NCBI GenBank assembly: GCA_946886075.1
Contig: CAMPHR010000008.1
Span: forward strand, 1 to 64,000
Reading direction: 5' to 3'
DNA length: 64,000 nt
DNA from: an uncultured Novosphingobium sp.
Lineage (GTDB): Bacteria > Pseudomonadota > Alphaproteobacteria > Sphingomonadales > Sphingomonadaceae
The notes under the pieces were generated by a model. It was not told where the DNA came from. It ran no database searches and worked only from the letters and a program-made list of their open reading frames with translations. A program made the translations under genes and the position numbers. This document shows, piece by piece, positions 27,523 through 36,126 of this stretch. Position 1 is the first letter of the stretch. Every line of letters begins with the position of its first letter.

Positions 27523-28527
27523 GTGGATATGGAACGATCGCGGACTGATTTTACCTCCACCGGGGACGAGATTTACAGCGCAAGGGACGCGCGTGCGGGC
27601 CTGCTCATTTTGGCGGATGATCTTTTCCTCGATGATGTCGCCGGGATCGCCCAGGCTGCGCAGTTGAGGCTGCTGGATGTTGTGCCGCTGGAACAGGCGA
27701 TGCTGCGGCTCGACATGCAGGTGGGCTGTGATGTCATCCTGCTCTTCTGCACTCATCCCTCTGCCTTGCTGGAGCGGCTGCTGGTGCAGGTGGAGACGCT
27801 GGCGGTGCAGAATGACATGTCAGTGATTCTGGTCGCTGGCATCAACACGCTCGACCTTGCTTTTGCGTGCATGCGGAGTGAGCGGACGCAGCTGCTCTGC
27901 ACGCCGGATCACACCGATCTTGCCGCTGCCCTGCTGACGGCCGGGAGCGCAACGCCACAGCGGATGCTGCATGAGGTCAATCAGGAGAGCGAGGGCGTGC
28001 GGTTGCAGCAGCTGAGCGAGGAGGTCAGCCGCCTTGCCCGGACGCTGGAGGCGCTGACGGCGCGCCCTCGGCATGCCACGCCTTCCTTCGCGCTGGGCCC
28101 ACGTATATCGGATCGAGCAAGCGATTATATCGGCATGCCTGCCATCGAAGTGATGGGTGAGCCGCCCCTTCCCATCCCGGACGCAAAGCCCGGCGCCGCG
28201 CAGGTGCGGGACATGCTGCGTGCCCGGCGGCTGCGCGAGGATTTCCTGCCCGCCGACCTGTTTGCCGATCCTGCGTGGGACATGATGCTTGACCTTTTGG
28301 CGGCGCGCCTCGAGCAGGAGCGGGTGTCGGTGTCGAGCCTGTGCATCGCTTCCGCCGTGCCGCCTACGACCGCGCTGCGTTGGATTCGCATCCTCACCGA
28401 CAAGGGCTTTGTCCAGCGCCAGGCCGACCCGCATGACGGTCGGCGCGTGTTCATTGCGCTGACCGACGACACCGCCGAAGCGTTGACCCGCTGGTTCACC
28501 GCGAGCCGCCGTTTCCTGTGCGGGTGA
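27523..28527 (+). CDS. Winged-helix (MarR-like) protein with an unassigned N-terminal domain
   Basis: A 334-residue protein. Residues about 240-334 form a winged helix: VSVSSLCIASAVPPTTALRW is the recognition region, and GFVQRQADPHDGRRVFIALT is a MarR-style wing. Residues 20-150 look like an alpha/beta receiver-like or sensor fold (LLILADDLFLDDVAGI, CDVILLFC, MSVILVAGI), and a coiled segment follows. Start GTG at 27523, with AGGAG eight bases ahead; an ATG two codons later is equally usable. Probably a transcription regulator; targets are unknown. The 233-base upstream region is AT-richer than its surroundings. Confidence 0.72.
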   Translation: MDMERSRTDFTSTGDEIYSARDARAGLLILADDLFLDDVAGIAQAAQLRLLDVVPLEQAMLRLDMQVGCDVILLFCTHPSALLERLLVQVETLAVQNDMSVILVAGINTLDLAFACMRSERTQLLCTPDHTDLAAALLTAGSATPQRMLHEVNQESEGVRLQQLSEEVSRLARTLEALTARPRHATPSFALGPRISDRASDYIGMPAIEVMGEPPLPIPDAKPGAAQVRDMLRARRLREDFLPADLFADPAWDMMLDLLAARLEQERVSVSSLCIASAVPPTTALRWIRILTDKGFVQRQADPHDGRRVFIALTDDTAEALTRWFTASRRFLCG

Positions 28528-28609
28528 ACGAGATCGTCATCAACGCTTGACCCGCGCGCGGATTGGCCTAGATAGCGCGCTCCGGCTGCACCGGCATGGA
28601 TGTGGCACC

Positions 28610-28685
28610 GGGCGATTAGCTCAGTTGGTAGAGCGTCTCGTTTACACCGAGAATGTCGGCGGTTCGAGCCCGTCATCGCCCACCA
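28610..28685 (+). tRNA. tRNA-Val (anticodon TAC)
   Basis: A 76-base cloverleaf: acceptor stem GGGCGAT/ATCGCCC, D-arm GCTCAGTTGGTAGAGC, anticodon stem TCTCG/CGAGA with loop TTTACAC (anticodon TAC), T-arm with GGTTCGAGCC, discriminator A and an encoded CCA end. It reads GUN valine codons. It lies between the regulator and the zinc-finger gene, with no integrase nearby. Confidence 0.96.
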
Positions 28686-28755
28686 CCCCCCTGCCCCGCC
28701 ATAAAGCTGCGCCGGATATTGCGGTGGGATGGAGCCGCTGCTAATCGAGCCCATC

Positions 28756-28983
28756 ATGATACAGCCGCCTGAAATTCTTCGAGTCACCAAGCCCCGCGTT
28801 GCGTGCGACGGTTCGGGCGACATCCCCGCTGCCCTGGGCCACCCGCGCGTGTTCCTGGAGATTGACGAGCATGGCTATGTCGATTGCGGCTATTGCGATC
28901 GACGCTTCGTCCTGATCGGCGGTCCGGCTGACACACCCGAAATTGCGGGCCTGCCTGACATCGCGTCCGGCGCAAGCATCTGA
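28756..28983 (+). CDS. zf-CHCC family zinc-finger protein
   Basis: A short protein (75 residues from this ATG; an ATG at 28729 would give 84). A Cys-His-Cys-Cys zinc site can be read as [17 protein letters not shown], and DCGYCDRRF. This resembles the zf-CHCC domain of mitochondrial complex I subunit NDUFS6 and its bacterial homologues. The start at [13 protein letters not shown] fits the family's usual N-terminus, but neither start has a strong ribosome-binding site. A role in respiratory-complex assembly is inference from the family. Confidence 0.85.
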   Translation: MIQPPEILRVTKPRVACDGSGDIPAALGHPRVFLEIDEHGYVDCGYCDRRFVLIGGPADTPEIAGLPDIASGASI

Positions 28984-29045
28984 AACGGGTTTCATCCTCG
29001 CGAAATTGATTGGGCTTGGGAAGCGCCGCGCCTATATCATGCGGC

Positions 29046-30488
29046 ATGACGGATATTGCTTCCCAATTCACCGATGCGCGCGGCCTGCTTTACCGGCCGG
29101 GCCTGCTTGATCCCGATGGCGCGCGGCGGTTGACCGCGCAGGCGCTCGCCAGTTGCGACGATGGCGAGCTTTACCTCCAATATCGGGCGAGCGAGAGCTT
29201 CGGGTTCGATGATGGGCGGCTGAAGACGGCTGACTATTCGACCGATGCGGGCTTCGGCCTTCGCGGCGTTTCCGGCGAGATGACGGGCTTTGCCCATGCC
29301 AATGACATTAGCGAGGCCGCGATCCGCCGGGCGGCCGAGACGCTGACGCTGCTCGACCCGGCCAAGGGTCAGCCCGCGCCGCCGCCGAAGCGGACCAACC
29401 GCCACCTGTACACCGATGCCAATCCGCTGGAGATCGTGCCCTTCGCCGAAAAGGTGACGCTGTGCGCCGCCATCGATGCAGCGGCGCGCGCGCGCGATCC
29501 GCGCGTGGCGCAGGTTTCGGTCAGCCTCGCCGGAAGCTGGTCCGTGGTGGAGATCGTGCGCGCCGATGGCTTTACGGCGACGGATATTCGCCCACTTGTA
29601 CGGCTGAACGTCTCGCTCATCCTCGAAGAAAATGGCCGCCGAGAAACGGGCAGTTTCGGAATTGGCGGGCGCTATCTCTACGATCAGGTCATGGAGCCCG
29701 CGATCTGGAACCGGGCCATTGACGAAGCACTCGCACAGGCGGGGGTCAACATGCGGTCGGTCGCCGCGCCTGCGGGTGAAATGACGGTACTGCTGGGGCC
29801 GGGCTGGCCGGGCGTACTGGTCCATGAAGCGATCGGCCATGGCCTGGAGGGCGATTTCAACCGGAAGGGCACCAGCGCCTTTTCCGGCCGGATAGGAGAG
29901 CGTGTCGCGGCGCCGGGCGTCACGGTGGTGGATGACGGGTCCATCCTCAATCGCCGTGGATCATTGTCGATCGACGATGAAGGCACACCTACGCGCGAGA
30001 ATATCCTGATCGAGGACGGCATCCTCAAAGGTTACATGCAGGACCGGCTCAACGCGCGGCTCATGAGTGTCGAACCGACCGGTAATGGCCGCCGTGAAAG
30101 CTATGCCCACGCGCCGATGCCCCGGATGACAAACACCTTCATCAAGGGTGGCCGAGACGATCCCGAGGAGCTGCTGTCCCGCATGAAGTCGGGCATCTTT
30201 GCCAAGAGCTTTGGCGGCGGGCAGGTCGATATCGTGTCCGGCAAGTTCGTCTTTTCCTGCACCGAAGCCTATAAGGTCGAGAATGGAAAAATCGGCGAGC
30301 CGATCAAAGGCGCGACGCTGATTGGGGATGGGCCTACCGCCCTCACCAAGGTAATCGGCATCGGCAATGATTGGGCACTGGACGAAGGCGTCGGCATGTG
30401 CGGCAAGGGTGGGCAGAGCGTCCCTGCTGGCGTGGGGCAGCCTACCCTGCTGATGGACGGATTGACAGTTGGCGGCACGGCGACCTGA
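29046..30488 (+). CDS. tldD: Metalloprotease TldD
   Basis: A 480-residue zinc metalloprotease of the TldD/PmbA family. The active site HEAIGHGLEGD (HExxxH, residues 260-265) is clear, and the C-terminus holds the conserved TEAYKVENGKIGEPIKGATL. TldD works with TldE (PmbA) on peptides such as microcin B17 precursor and CcdA; the partner gene is not in this window. The ATG at 29046 (MTDIASQFTD) is chosen over an open frame 12 codons upstream. Confidence 0.95.
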   Translation: MTDIASQFTDARGLLYRPGLLDPDGARRLTAQALASCDDGELYLQYRASESFGFDDGRLKTADYSTDAGFGLRGVSGEMTGFAHANDISEAAIRRAAETLTLLDPAKGQPAPPPKRTNRHLYTDANPLEIVPFAEKVTLCAAIDAAARARDPRVAQVSVSLAGSWSVVEIVRADGFTATDIRPLVRLNVSLILEENGRRETGSFGIGGRYLYDQVMEPAIWNRAIDEALAQAGVNMRSVAAPAGEMTVLLGPGWPGVLVHEAIGHGLEGDFNRKGTSAFSGRIGERVAAPGVTVVDDGSILNRRGSLSIDDEGTPTRENILIEDGILKGYMQDRLNARLMSVEPTGNGRRESYAHAPMPRMTNTFIKGGRDDPEELLSRMKSGIFAKSFGGGQVDIVSGKFVFSCTEAYKVENGKIGEPIKGATLIGDGPTALTKVIGIGNDWALDEGVGMCGKGGQSVPAGVGQPTLLMDGLTVGGTAT

Positions 30489-30543
30489 TACTCGGGCGCC
30501 GTGGGCTGCGGAACCGGCCGCTCGCCTGATCTTTTCTTCCTGT

Positions 30544-31119
30544 ATGAACATGCTCACGGACAGCCATGATGCGGTGACCGCCGATTGGGCGGCTGCTCTG
30601 CTCGACTTCTGGTTCAATCAAGTCGGTGAAGAGGGCTGGTGGAAGCATGATCCGGCGCTGGATCGGCAATGCACCAGTCGTTTCCAGCATCTGTGGCAGG
30701 AGAAGCAGGCGCTGCCCGCTGAGACGTTCCTGGAGCGTGCCGATGACGCATTGGCAGCAGTACTGCTGTTCGACCAGCTGCCACGCAACATGTTCAGGGG
30801 CAGCGCCAAAGCTTACCAGACTGACGAGCTTGCCCGGACCATAGCCCGAGGAGCGATTGCCCATGGCTATGACATTCAGATCGGCGGCGCCGGGCGAAGA
30901 TTTTTCTACATGCCGTTCCAGCACAGCGAAGAGCTGGAGGACCAGGAGCTGTCCCTCAGCCTGTTCGAGGCGGCCGGGGACGAGCAGTCCATGGAATTCG
31001 CGCGCCAGCATCATGCGGTGATCGCGCAGTTCGGGCGGTTTCCCCATCGAAATGCGGCGCTGGGCCGAGCGGACAACCCCGGCGAAGAGGAAGCCATCGC
31101 GGCAGGTTCCGGATGGTAG
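30544..31119 (+). CDS. DUF924 family protein
   Basis: A 191-residue helical protein. LLDFWFNQVGEEGWWKHDPALD at the N-terminus, LLFDQLPRNMFRGSAKAYQTD in the centre, YMPFQHSEELEDQ and RFPHRNAALGR are the family signatures. The structure class is TPR-like and the function unknown. It starts 55 bases after tldD. The frame is open upstream to 30469, overlapping tldD, but the conserved part begins after MNMLTDSHD. Confidence 0.9.
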   Translation: MNMLTDSHDAVTADWAAALLDFWFNQVGEEGWWKHDPALDRQCTSRFQHLWQEKQALPAETFLERADDALAAVLLFDQLPRNMFRGSAKAYQTDELARTIARGAIAHGYDIQIGGAGRRFFYMPFQHSEELEDQELSLSLFEAAGDEQSMEFARQHHAVIAQFGRFPHRNAALGRADNPGEEEAIAAGSGW

Positions 31120-31128
31120 CGGCGCGTT

Positions 31129-31172
31129 TGCCCATTTTTTAGGCAAGGTTGATGGCCTGCCCATTTTTTTAG
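31129..31172. repeat. Short direct repeat TGCCCATTTTTT
   Basis: TGCCCATTTTTTAG (31129-31142) and TGCCCATTTTTTTAG (31158-31172) are direct repeats 29 bases apart after the DUF924 gene. The T-runs may help end transcription, but neither has a strong stem. Confidence 0.5.
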
Positions 31173-31226
31173 CTATCTGTTCGAGCTCCCTGACGAGAAA
31201 GCCCGGATCAAGGCCGCTTTTGTAAA

Positions 31227-31243
31227 TTGGCACGGCTCTTGCT
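31227..31243 (+). promoter_or_regulatory. Sigma-54 (RpoN) promoter of glnK-amtB
   Basis: TTGGCACGGCTCTTGCT matches the -24/-12 consensus (YTGGCACGrNNNTTGCW) at every defined position with correct spacing. It lies 34 bases ahead of the glnK start and implies control by RpoN with an NtrC-type activator under nitrogen limitation. No second sigma-54 site is seen. Confidence 0.93.
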
Positions 31244-31277
31244 GGTATGTCGCCGCACACCATTAACAGGGGGCGAC

Positions 31278-31616
31278 ATGAAACTTGTCATGGCTATCAT
31301 CAAGCCGTTCAAGCTTGACGATGTCCGCGAGGCACTCTCCTCGCTAGGCATCGCTGGTATGACGGTGTCCGAGGTGAAGGGCTTCGGCCGCCAGAAGGGG
31401 CAAACCGAAATCTACCGGGGCGCCGAATATTCCACGAACATGGTTCCGAAGATCAAGATCGAGGTCGTTTGCGACGATGATCTTGCACCGCGCGTAGTCG
31501 AAGCGGTCCAGACGGCAGCGAATTCCGGCGCGATCGGCGACGGTAAGATCTTTGTCCTGGATGTTGGCCAGGCCGTGCGCATCCGCACTGGCGAGACCGG
31601 CGAGACCGCGCTGTAA
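31278..31616 (+). CDS. glnK: P-II nitrogen regulatory protein
   Basis: A 112-residue PII signalling protein. The T-loop has the uridylylation tyrosine Y51 in GAEYSTNM, and the C-terminus has GDGKIFVLDVGQAVRIRTGE. It senses 2-oxoglutarate and ATP/ADP and blocks AmtB when ammonium is plentiful. I assign glnK rather than glnB because it is directly upstream of amtB and behind a sigma-54 promoter. AGGGGG precedes the ATG. Confidence 0.95.
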   Translation: MKLVMAIIKPFKLDDVREALSSLGIAGMTVSEVKGFGRQKGQTEIYRGAEYSTNMVPKIKIEVVCDDDLAPRVVEAVQTAANSGAIGDGKIFVLDVGQAVRIRTGETGETAL

Positions 31617-31629
31617 GAAGGGGGGAATA

Positions 31630-32964
31630 ATGACCTTTTCCAAGAAATTCTGCGGCGTGATGGGGGCAGCTGGCCTGTCCCTCTTCGCCGCGCTGCCCGC
31701 CTGGGCACAGACGGCAGCCGCTGCCGCACCGACGCCGGACAAGGGCGATACCGCGTGGATGATGACCTCCACCGTCCTGGTGCTGGCCATGATCCTGCCT
31801 GGCCTTGCCCTCTTCTACGGCGGCCTGGTTCGTACCAAGAATATGCTGTCGGTCATGACGCAGATCGGCGCGGTGGCGTGCCTCGCGATGCTGATCTGGG
31901 TGATGTACGGCTACAGCCTCGCCTTCGCTGGTCCCAGCAACGGCTTCATTTCCGACCTGTCCAAGGCATTCCTGAAGGGCATCACACCAGATTCGACTGC
32001 CGCCACCTTCACCGATGGCGTCGTGATCCCCGAATATGTGTTCGTCAGCTTCCAGATGACCTTCGCCGCGATCACCATCGCGCTGGTGCTGGGTTCGGTT
32101 GTCGAACGCATCAAGTTCTCGGCGGTGATGGTGTTCGCAGCGGTCTGGCTGACGATCGTCTATTTCCCGATCGCCCACATGGTTTGGGCAACGGGCGGCC
32201 TGTTCTTTGAAATGGGCGCGCTGGACTTCGCTGGCGGTACCGTGGTGCATATCAACGCCGGTGTTTCGGCGCTGGTCGCCTGCCTCATCCTCGGCAAGCG
32301 CGTGGGCTTCCCCAAGGAACCGATGCCGCCGCATTCGCTGACGCTGACGGGCGTCGGCACCGGCCTGCTGTGGGTTGGCTGGTTCGGCTTCAACGCAGGT
32401 TCGGCCCTGGAAGCCAATGGCTCTGCGGCTCTGGCGATGATCAACACCTTCGTTGCAACGGCTGCTGGCGGCCTGTTCTGGATGATCGCCGAGCGCATCA
32501 ACGGCCACAAGGGTTCGGCCCTCGGCTTCTGCTCGGGCATCATCGCGGGCCTCGTCGCCGTGACCCCGGCTGCGGGCAATTCCGGCCCGTTCGGCGCCAT
32601 CGTCCTGGGTGCAGTCGCTTCGATCATCTGCTTCTACATGGTCACGGTGATCAAGCCCAAGCTTGGCTATGACGACTCGCTCGACGCCTTCGGCATCCAC
32701 GGCATCGGCGGCATGATTGGCGCGATCGGCACCGGCATCGTCTACTCGCCCTCGCTGGGCGGCCCTGGCGGCGCGGACTTCGTGATGAGCGACCAGATCG
32801 TCACGCAGCTGCTGGCCACTGCCACGACCATCGTCTGGGCAGCGATCGGTACCGCCATCGCCATCTTCGTCGCCAAGGCCGTCACCGGTCTGCGCGTCAG
32901 CCGCGACGTCGAACTGGAAGGCCTCGACCTCGGGGAACATGGCGAGCGCGCCTACAACCCTTGA
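31630..32964 (+). CDS. amtB: Ammonium transporter
   Basis: A 444-residue Amt family channel with a cleavable signal peptide (LSLFAALPAWAQ) and about eleven helices. PGLALFYGGLVRTKNMLS is the N-terminal signature, DFAGGTVVHINAGVSALV the central one, and DAFGIHGIGGMIGAIGTG carries the twin-histidine region. It starts 13 bases after glnK with GAAGGGGGG ahead. GlnK-AmtB is the standard nitrogen-scavenging pair. Confidence 0.96.
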   Translation: MTFSKKFCGVMGAAGLSLFAALPAWAQTAAAAAPTPDKGDTAWMMTSTVLVLAMILPGLALFYGGLVRTKNMLSVMTQIGAVACLAMLIWVMYGYSLAFAGPSNGFISDLSKAFLKGITPDSTAATFTDGVVIPEYVFVSFQMTFAAITIALVLGSVVERIKFSAVMVFAAVWLTIVYFPIAHMVWATGGLFFEMGALDFAGGTVVHINAGVSALVACLILGKRVGFPKEPMPPHSLTLTGVGTGLLWVGWFGFNAGSALEANGSAALAMINTFVATAAGGLFWMIAERINGHKGSALGFCSGIIAGLVAVTPAAGNSGPFGAIVLGAVASIICFYMVTVIKPKLGYDDSLDAFGIHGIGGMIGAIGTGIVYSPSLGGPGGADFVMSDQIVTQLLATATTIVWAAIGTAIAIFVAKAVTGLRVSRDVELEGLDLGEHGERAYNP

Positions 32965-32976
32965 CCCTATTCGGCA

Positions 32977-33003
32977 GGGCGGGCCGCGACGCATGGCCCG
33001 CCC
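32977..33003 (+). other. GC-rich hairpin after amtB
   Basis: A perfect 9-bp stem GGGCGGGCC/GGCCCGCCC with a 9-base loop begins 12 bases after the amtB stop and precedes the main terminator. It may stabilise the mRNA 3' end or act as an early stop. Confidence 0.5.
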
Positions 33004-33035
33004 GCCACATGATGTTCCTCCTGCGAACACACCTT

Positions 33036-33067
33036 GGGCCCGGTACGAAAGTACCGGCCCTTTTTTT
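33036..33067 (+). terminator. Terminator of glnK-amtB
   Basis: Stem GGGC(C)CGGTAC/GTACCGGCCC with one bulged C and a GAAA tetraloop, followed by seven Ts. It ends 4 bases from the stop of the convergent crtB gene. Confidence 0.9.
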
Positions 33068-33071
33068 GGGC

Positions 33072-34019
33072 TCAGCCTCTAGGGCGGGTCCAGAGATGGG
33101 CGGGGCGTGGAGCAGAGGCGGGCCAGCGGGACGACCGACCAAAGATCTGGACGCCTGCGCGGGATACCCATCCGAGTTTTTCGCTTTTGGGCGTGACGAC
33201 CCGGTCATCCCATGCGCGTTCGCCGCGCCGGGCGACTTCCCGTGCTATGTCGCCGTAAATCCCTGCCGCAGCCAGAACCGCCCATGCGGCGCGGGGCGGC
33301 AAGGCTCCGGTGCCGTGCCGGGCGCTCGCTTCATAATCGGCGGCGAGGCTGGTCAAGCGGCCCGCCAGCAGAGTTAGCTGGGGACGGAAGGCGGGCTCCA
33401 TCTGACGGCCCGGCGGGATTTCCATTTCCGCCAGCCATTGCTGAGGCAGATAGCAGCGCCCGGCCTGCTGATCCTCAGCGATGTCGCGCGCGATGTTGGC
33501 GAGCTGAAATGCCAGGCCAAGGTCGCAGGCGCGATCCAGCGTCACTTCATCCTGAGGATCAATGCCCATCAGTACGGCCATCATGCAGCCCACGGCTCCA
33601 GCGACATGATAGCAGTAGCGCAGCATGTCGGCTTCCGTGGTTGGCCTCCAATCCTGGGCATCCAGTGCGAAGCCTTCGAGCAGATCATAGGCGTAGCGCG
33701 GTGGGATGGCGCATTCCGGCATGACGAGGCCGAAGCCGTCGAACGCCGGGTCGCCGGTCGCTTCGCCGCGCAGGGCTGCATCGCTTTGCGCTCGCATGGC
33801 GGCAAGGCGGGCCTGCCCATCGGCAACGGCCGTCATCACTCCGCCATGGTCCTGCCCATCGGCGATGTCGTCGCACTTGCGGCACCATGCGTATAGGAGC
33901 CACGCCCTTTCGCGCGTTTGGCGATCGAATAGCCTGGACGCCATGGCGAAGGATTTGGAGCCACGGGCGATGCTGTCGCGAGCATGGGCGACGAGAGCTG
34001 GACGATCGAGATAGGTCAC
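33072..34019 (-). CDS. crtB: Phytoene synthase
   Basis: A 315-residue trans-isoprenyl diphosphate synthase that joins two geranylgeranyl diphosphates into phytoene. The two Asp-rich motifs are WCRKCDDIADG and QLANIARDIAEDQQAGRCYLP. The start is GTG. It is last in the operon crtY-crtI-LOG-crtB, 47 bases after the LOG gene. GGPP must come from a synthase outside this window. Confidence 0.93.
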   Translation of the reverse strand: MTYLDRPALVAHARDSIARGSKSFAMASRLFDRQTRERAWLLYAWCRKCDDIADGQDHGGVMTAVADGQARLAAMRAQSDAALRGEATGDPAFDGFGLVMPECAIPPRYAYDLLEGFALDAQDWRPTTEADMLRYCYHVAGAVGCMMAVLMGIDPQDEVTLDRACDLGLAFQLANIARDIAEDQQAGRCYLPQQWLAEMEIPPGRQMEPAFRPQLTLLAGRLTSLAADYEASARHGTGALPPRAAWAVLAAAGIYGDIAREVARRGERAWDDRVVTPKSEKLGWVSRAGVQIFGRSSRWPASAPRPAHLWTRPRG

Positions 34020-34066
34020 GAGCCGGACATGCCTTGCGCGGGTGATCGCCGCAAGGGTGGCAGCTG

Positions 34067-34648
34067 TTACAGCGTGTCGGCCTTCATCGCGAAGATGGGC
34101 TCGTGCGCCTTATAGGCTGCCATCTTATCCAGCAGCGCCTCGATCGTTTCCGCGTGCGAGAGGATGCTGGCATGCTGCGGACGGATGAAGCCGGTGGCGA
34201 TCATATGCTGGTTGAAGGCGATGAGCTGATCGTAAAAGCCTCCGACGTTCAGCAGGCCCACTGGTTTGGCATGATAGCCAAGCTGCGCCCAACTGATCGC
34301 TTCCCACAGCTCGTCCATCGTGCCGACCCCGCCGGGGAGCGTGATGAAACCGTCGGACAGGTCAGTAAAAAGCGCCTTGCGCTGATGCATCGTCTGGACG
34401 ACGTGAAGCTCGGTGCAGCCCTGATGCGCGACTTCGGCTCTGACCAGCGCCTCGGGGATGACGCCGATCACCTCTCCGCCTGCTTCAAGGGCGGCGTCGG
34501 CGACCGCGCCCATCAGGCCCAGCCGTCCCCCGCCGTAGACGATGCCGATACCTCGCCCCGCAAGGGTGCGGCCGACCGCGCGCGCTGACTCCACATAGAC
34601 CGGATCTGCAGGGAGAGCCGAGCCGCAATAGACGGCCAGCCGCTTCAC
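34067..34648 (-). CDS. LOG-family (TIGR00730) Rossmann protein
   Basis: A 193-residue protein with YGGGRLGLMG (38-47) and PGGVGTMDELWE (105-116), the PGGxGTxxE signature of LOG cytokinin riboside-monophosphate phosphoribohydrolases, long mislabelled lysine decarboxylases. The start is GTG inside the crtI stop (GTGA), so it is translationally coupled within the carotenoid operon. The enzyme releases the base from a nucleoside 5'-monophosphate. Any link to carotenoids is unexplained; prenylated adenine would be a natural guess. Confidence 0.87.
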   Translation of the reverse strand: MKRLAVYCGSALPADPVYVESARAVGRTLAGRGIGIVYGGGRLGLMGAVADAALEAGGEVIGVIPEALVRAEVAHQGCTELHVVQTMHQRKALFTDLSDGFITLPGGVGTMDELWEAISWAQLGYHAKPVGLLNVGGFYDQLIAFNQHMIATGFIRPQHASILSHAETIEALLDKMAAYKAHEPIFAMKADTL

Positions 34649-36126
34649 AGCAGGTCTTCGAGCATCAACGCAGCGGTCGCCTTCGCACTGCCGACAACGC
34701 CGGGGATGCCTGCACCCGGATGCGTGCCAGCGCCGGTGAGATAAAGGTTCGGGATCACATCGTCGCGATTGTGGGCGCGGAACCAGGCGCTTTGCGTCAG
34801 CAGCGGTTCAAGGCTGAAGGCGCTGCCGAGATGGGCGGACAGGTCGCTCTGGAAATCCGGCGGCGCGTAATGGAATTGCGTGACGATGCGAGATCGGATG
34901 TCGGGGATCAGGCGATGTTCGATTTCGTCAAGGATGCGCTCTGCATAGACAGGGCCAAACTGCTTCCAGTCAATCGGCAGCTTGCCCATGTGGGGCACGG
35001 GCGCGAGGGCATAGAAGGTCGAATGGCCATCGGGTGCCATCGACGGGTCGGTGACGGTGGGATGATGCAGATAGAGCGAGAAGTCCTTCGGCAGCACGCC
35101 ATGATCGTAGATGTCGGTGAGCAACCCGTCATAGCGGGGCCCGAACAGGATCATGTGGTGAGGGATGCCGGGCCAGCTGCCCTTGATCCCGAAATGCAGG
35201 ACGAAGAGGCTGGGTGACCAGCGCTTCCGCCCGAGCTTTTCCGCCTGCTTCTGGCCGCGCGGGTGGTGGCCGAGCAGGTCGCGATAGCTGTGCATCAGGT
35301 CGCCATTGGTGGCGACGGCGTCCGCCTCCCCTCGCCAGCCCGAGGCAGTCGAAACCGCGACGGCGCGGTCGCCATGGGTTTCGATTCGCACGACCGGATC
35401 AGCAAGACGCAGCGTACCGCCGAGCCGTTCGAAATGAGTCGCCATGCCCTGGACCAGTCGGTTGGTGCCGCCTTTTGCGAACCAGACGCCGCCATCCTTT
35501 TCCAGCTTGTGGATCAGGGCATAGATCGCGCTGGTCTGCATCGGGTTGCCGCCGACCAGAAGCGTGTGGAACGACAGGGCCTGCCGCAGCCGCTCATCCT
35601 TCACATAGGAGGAGACGATCGAATAGACCGACCGCCAGGCCTGGTGCTTGGCGAGGGCGGGGGCAGCGCGGATCATGGAGGCGAAGTCGAGGAAGGCGAC
35701 CGAGCCGAGCTTGCGATAGCCTTCCTGATAGACGCCTTCGGAATAGTCGAGGAAGCGCTGATAGCCTGCGACATCCTGCGGGTTCAGCTTGGCGATCTGG
35801 GCGCGCAGGGCATTTTCGTCGTTCGAATAATCGAAGTTCGTGCCGTCGCGCCAATTCAGCCGGTAAAAGGGGCTGACTGGCACAAGGGTCACGTCCTCCG
35901 CCATGTCATGACCGGACAGGCGCCACAGTTCTGCGAGGCAATCGGGATCGGTGACGACGGTGGGGCCGGCATCGAAGACGAAGCCGTCTCGCGCCCACAT
36001 ATAGGCGCGGCCGCCGGGCCGGTCGCGCGCTTCAACGAGCGTCGTGTCGACGCCCGCGGACTGAAGCCGAATGGCGAGAGCGAGGCCGCCAAAGCCCGCT
36101 CCTATGACTATCGCTTTGCGGTTCAT
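34645..36126 (-). CDS. crtI: Phytoene desaturase (CrtI type)
   Basis: A 493-residue FAD enzyme that desaturates phytoene to lycopene. The N-terminal dinucleotide site is VIGAGFGGLALAIRLQSAG, followed by VEARDRPGGRAY; the C-terminus has YLTGAGTHPGAGIPGVVGSA, the CrtI signature. The start MNRKAIVIG overlaps the crtY stop (TGATG). The number of desaturation steps cannot be read, but crtY beside it implies a lycopene product. Confidence 0.94.
   Translation of the reverse strand: MNRKAIVIGAGFGGLALAIRLQSAGVDTTLVEARDRPGGRAYMWARDGFVFDAGPTVVTDPDCLAELWRLSGHDMAEDVTLVPVSPFYRLNWRDGTNFDYSNDENALRAQIAKLNPQDVAGYQRFLDYSEGVYQEGYRKLGSVAFLDFASMIRAAPALAKHQAWRSVYSIVSSYVKDERLRQALSFHTLLVGGNPMQTSAIYALIHKLEKDGGVWFAKGGTNRLVQGMATHFERLGGTLRLADPVVRIETHGDRAVAVSTASGWRGEADAVATNGDLMHSYRDLLGHHPRGQKQAEKLGRKRWSPSLFVLHFGIKGSWPGIPHHMILFGPRYDGLLTDIYDHGVLPKDFSLYLHHPTVTDPSMAPDGHSTFYALAPVPHMGKLPIDWKQFGPVYAERILDEIEHRLIPDIRSRIVTQFHYAPPDFQSDLSAHLGSAFSLEPLLTQSAWFRAHNRDDVIPNLYLTGAGTHPGAGIPGVVGSAKATAALMLEDLL

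Noticed and set aside
27344..27667. 107-codon open frame starting TTG ahead of the winged-helix gene
   Set aside because: The first 60 residues look fairly natural, but it has no ribosome-binding site and overlaps the regulator, whose frame is better supported.
31453..33030. 525-codon open frame on the minus strand
   Set aside because: Antisense to glnK-amtB; composition is shadow-like and no domain is seen.
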